Part shown: positions 61,391 through 64,000 of the stretch, piece by piece
Layout of the letters: the number at the start of each line of letters is the position of its first letter
Numbering within the stretch: the stretch's first letter is position 1
NCBI GenBank assembly: GCA_023105745.1
Contig: JALGQZ010000004.1
Coordinates: 31,059,816 to 31,123,815 of the forward strand
Reading direction: 5' to 3'
From: Austropuccinia psidii
Taxonomy: Eukaryota > Basidiomycota > Pucciniomycetes > Pucciniales > Sphaerophragmiaceae
Length of the DNA: 64,000 bases
Translations under genes and position numbers: made by a program
Notes under the pieces: model-generated
What the model was told of the DNA's origin: nothing
Database searches by the model: none
The model's input: the letters and a program-made list of their open reading frames with translations, nothing else

Positions 61391-61590
61391 TTGTATCTGT
61401 TCTTTTATCCTTTATATTAATCAATACTTCTTATTTTATTTATTTTTCTATTATTATTGTTAAATTTGTTTTTTTTATGTTATGAAAAACATTTTTATGT
61501 TAAAATTTTTTTATTTTTTTTTTATTTTTTTTTTGAGGAGTGATTAAATTAATGAGTAATGTTCAATGAGGTCTCAATTTGAGGAGTCAT
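61391..61590. other. T-rich spacer
   Basis: Long T and TTTA runs (for example 61500-61535). No gene or site recognised. Confidence 0.5.
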
Positions 61591-61915
61591 GTTATATTTC
61601 CAAATGGTGTAGGTCTTAGTGATTCTGGGTTGCTTTCAACCTTGATTAAATTTTAAATGGGTTCAATTCCCCTCTCTGGCAGTAATTCTGCTGCTGGACC
61701 TGTCAGTTTTGGGAATAGGGTGACCATGCTGGGTAGCATACTCTGAGCCTTGAGCAAGCTTGGTGATGCAACTTGGTATTGTCATGTTCCTGAATTCTGA
61801 CAACCCTAACTGGTGTTAGAGACCCAGTTTCTGGATGGATGCTTGCCTGTGAAATACTTGCTAAACCCAAATTGTTGGGGCTGTAAGTCATTCTCCAGAG
61901 GATGGGTTTTTTTGT
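61590..61915 (+). mobile_element. Possible tRNA-derived SINE
   Basis: A GGGTTCAATTCCCC block at about 61653 matches the pol III B box of tRNA genes. A GGTCTTAGTGATTCTGGG block about 45 bp upstream is A-box-like. The body (to about 61900) is richer in G+C than its surroundings and shows no coding sense on +. It ends in GGATGGGTTTTTTTG and T-rich DNA, a possible pol III stop or tail. It does not fold into a full tRNA. No target duplication was found, and only one copy lies in the window. Confidence 0.4.
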
Positions 61916-62363
61916 GTGTATTTATTCTCTCTTTTTTTTAGTTTTCTGCAAGTGGTATTTGTTATTGATTTTCTCCTGCATAATTCCACTGAGAACATTG
62001 TATTGATTTTGCCTTCTTTTCTTTTTTTAAGTAGGAGTTTGACTTTTCTGATGAGGATATACATTTATCCTGAATTCTGTGTTGCTAATTGTGGCTTTAT
62101 TATTTGCGTTGGTAATGGTAATTACTTATCATTATGATTTTTTTGTTTGGCTTTTAATATGGAAAGTAGTGGCTTGAATTTTATGCCATCATTTTGCAGA
62201 GTTTTGCACATGCAGATCTTGAATGATCTACCTTTTCTTAATCTTGGTGGTTGATTCTTAAAGCTAATTCTTAAGATATAAGAGCTATGTTTGCTCCATG
62301 ATTTTTATCATAAATCTTTTCCAACCTTCTGTTTTAATTTTAATTCCTATGTGTTAGTTACTA

Positions 62364-62924
62364 ATGGATCCTTCATCTTCATCATTTTTTAATAATAATT
62401 CTGCTACCATGATTGATGATTGGATTGAAAAGAATTTTCCTGTAGCTCCACTTCCTGCTTCACCTCCTGCTCTTGCATCTACTACTCCTCTTGATACTCC
62501 TCAAGATTGGCGGAGTCCATATTTTCAATCCCCTCCTGCTTTGATTCCCCAAGATGATGATGTATCTTCTGTAGAGATTATTGAACAAAAGTCTTCTCCT
62601 GCTCTCAAATATTTAGATGATGATGATTCATTTGTTTGTCTTGAAAAACAGTCTTGTCCTTCACTAGTTTCTATTATTGATGATTCTGTTATGCTGAACA
62701 GTCTTGATAGCTTCTCTACATCCACTTTACATATGTTTAATGTATCTGATTCTTCTTTAGAATATATTGATCAAGATTCACTTGAAACATTCAATTTTAA
62801 CGGAGGAAATAGTTTAAATCCACCAGACTCTCTTTTTAACTTTCCTGTGGCTTTGACGTCTATTCCTGATGTTAAATTAGCTTCTCCACCATTATTTTTA
62901 CCTTCATCACCTACATTTTGTTGA
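62364..62924 (+). CDS. Ser/Pro/Asp-rich 186-residue protein with internal repeats, function unknown
   Basis: It starts at ATG 62364 (context ACTAATGG). The product is strongly acidic and low in complexity, probably disordered, with no transmembrane segment. It contains a degenerate 20-22-residue repeat: Ser-Pro-(Pro)-Ala-Leu, then a run of Asp, then a short hydrophobic-acidic motif. Copies lie at about residues 56-77 (ending SSVEIIEQKS), 78-97 (ending FVCLEKQS) and 98-113, with a partial match at 128-139 (SSLEYIDQDS). The VEII and similar cores next to Asp/Ser runs resemble SUMO-interacting motifs. It resembles an activation-type region more than any transposon protein I know. It ends at TGA 62922, where an overlapping frame takes over. 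It is the best host-gene candidate here, but unproven. Confidence 0.4.
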   Translation: MDPSSSSFFNNNSATMIDDWIEKNFPVAPLPASPPALASTTPLDTPQDWRSPYFQSPPALIPQDDDVSSVEIIEQKSSPALKYLDDDDSFVCLEKQSCPSLVSIIDDSVMLNSLDSFSTSTLHMFNVSDSSLEYIDQDSLETFNFNGGNSLNPPDSLFNFPVALTSIPDVKLASPPLFLPSSPTFC

Positions 62925-63163
62925 ATCCTGAATTCAAATCATCATCTTCTCCTGGAAGAATTGTAAAGGAGGAACCCAGATTAGACAAAATTGATGAATC
63001 AGGCTTAACTTCTTTTATCAATCAACCTGAATTAGCTCCATCCACATCTAATAAGGCTTTCTGCTACTCTCCATCCCCTCCTAAATCTCTAAAAAAACCA
63101 AATAAAAAATTGTTCAAGAAAAAATATTCTCTATGCCCTCAAAGACCAATTTGTTATAAATAG
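62918..63163 (+). CDS. Overlapping continuation frame, Ser/Pro/Lys-rich, possibly the C-terminus of the same gene
   Basis: No ATG: the frame opens upstream and overlaps the end of the 62364 frame by a few codons. The product is Ser/Pro-rich (SSSSPGRIVKEEPRLDK), with a strongly basic C-terminus (KSLKKPNKKLFKKKYS) that could be a nuclear localisation signal. The like composition and immediate overlap suggest one original protein split by a one- or two-base indel. No convincing splice pair was found to join them. TAG at 63161 ends it. Confidence 0.35.
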   Translation: MLNPEFKSSSSPGRIVKEEPRLDKIDESGLTSFINQPELAPSTSNKAFCYSPSPPKSLKKPNKKLFKKKYSLCPQRPICYK

Positions 63164-64000
63164 ATAAAAGTTAAATGTCAGTTTGTTTGTTTTTTTTCTA
63201 ATTTTATTTACCAGTTATCAATTCAGATTTTTTTTCTTTTTTTGATAAGAATTCGACCCCCCTTTTTTTTTAGCTGGAACATTCAAAGATCCTCAGCTAT
63301 GTTAGTTGAATAAAAAAGCTGTCTTGTTTCTCTAAATGTAATTATAATGAAGTTTTTTTTTAACAATATACTAGGCTATATCTATTTTTCAAATTTTATG
63401 TTTGAGATTAGTTGCAATAAAATTTTTTGATTGGAATTAAATGATATGATTTTTTTAATGAATAATTGATGAGTCTGTTTGACTTTTTTTTTTAGGTAAT
63501 ATAAGAATTCAAAAAAACCATAATATCAATATTGGTTTAAATGATGATGAGTGATTTTCCTTCTTTCAAATAATGATAATAAAAGTGTATATTATTTTTT
63601 ATATTGGCTTGAAGATGGTAAGATCTGCTTGATAATTAATTTAAATGGAAAATATTATTGCCAATTGATTCTTTTATAGATTTTTTTTTTTGAAAAAAAA
63701 TCAATAGGCCCACACTACCCCAAGCTTGTGCCATTTTATTTTAATTTTAGGTGGCATAAGAACAGATAACCACCCCTGTTTATATATATATATATTTTAA
63801 TTAAATTGTGATACTTGTACATTGAAAAATAACTTTTGAAGACTTCTAAATCTGTAATATTGTCTTGAATACTGATACATAGCCTGAATTTGTTTTTCAT
63901 TTATCATGATGTGAAATTTAAATTCATAACATGAGTGGATTTTTTTAATTTTTTGTAACATTTGTCTGAATCATTTTTATGATCTTTTTCTTGAGTCTTG
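63164..64000. other. T-rich downstream sequence without a recognisable gene
   Basis: Many T runs and a short TA microsatellite at 63781-63795. Several TTTTTTTTAG strings look like splice acceptors but have no coding sense after them. It could be the 3' untranslated region of the gene before it. Confidence 0.45.

Noticed and set aside
61600..61680. A tRNA gene
   Set aside because: It has a B-box-like block, but no complete cloverleaf or acceptor pairing could be drawn. SINE origin is more likely.

Overview
This is an AT-rich eukaryotic window made almost entirely of transposable elements in various states of decay. I recognise the main Ty3/gypsy gag-pol family as the type that fills rust-fungus (Pucciniales) genomes, and most likely the myrtle rust Austropuccinia psidii. 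That assignment is inference from protein recognition, not a search. No rRNA, tRNA, CRISPR array or prokaryote-style operon was seen, and only one weak candidate host gene (62.4-63.2 kb).

Layout. (1) 0.2-5.9 kb: an old gag/protease remnant split by a solo LTR (family C, 640-4495), which is itself split by an antisense solo LTR (family B, 1623-3548). Both have exact 5-bp target duplications. (2) 8264-10100: solo LTR of family A with exact duplication AAGAA. (3) 14723-16674: antisense LTR of family E. (4) 16.7-25.5 kb: AT-rich DNA without a recognisable gene, with one diverged direct repeat. (5) 26.3-60.8 kb: a deep nest. A hAT-type DNA transposon (27.8-28.4 kb and 45.2-45.9 kb) is split by a Ty1/copia element (28.4-45.1 kb). 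The copia 5' LTR was hit by gypsy element B (28781-39143), whose gag was hit by a solo LTR of its own family (31666-33589). The copia pol was hit by an E-family solo LTR (41140-43113). Directly to the right an antisense gypsy element E (45922-60846) begins, and its LTR was hit by a nearly complete gypsy element A (46812-56803). (6) 60.9-61.4 kb: a 50-bp minisatellite. (7) About 61.6-61.9 kb: a possible tRNA-derived SINE. (8) 62364-63163: a Ser/Pro/Asp-rich reading frame with internal repeats.

How the parts relate. Elements A and B are paralogous chromodomain-type gypsy elements with matching gag, protease, RT, RNase H, integrase and C-terminal domains, so each shows what the other has lost. 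B has an 852-nt in-frame deletion from RT into RNase H plus many nonsense codons. A is nearly complete but has several stops, a 20-nt deletion in integrase and an altered RT active-site motif. E keeps one pol reading frame, broken only by nonsense codons. Nothing in the window looks able to move by itself. Target-site duplications, and reading frames that close again once an insert is removed, give a clear relative order of insertion. The most interesting non-coding signal is a cluster of palindromic TCATGTGA sites upstream of the TATA box in E-family LTRs, including one fused to a perfect TGACGTCA box.
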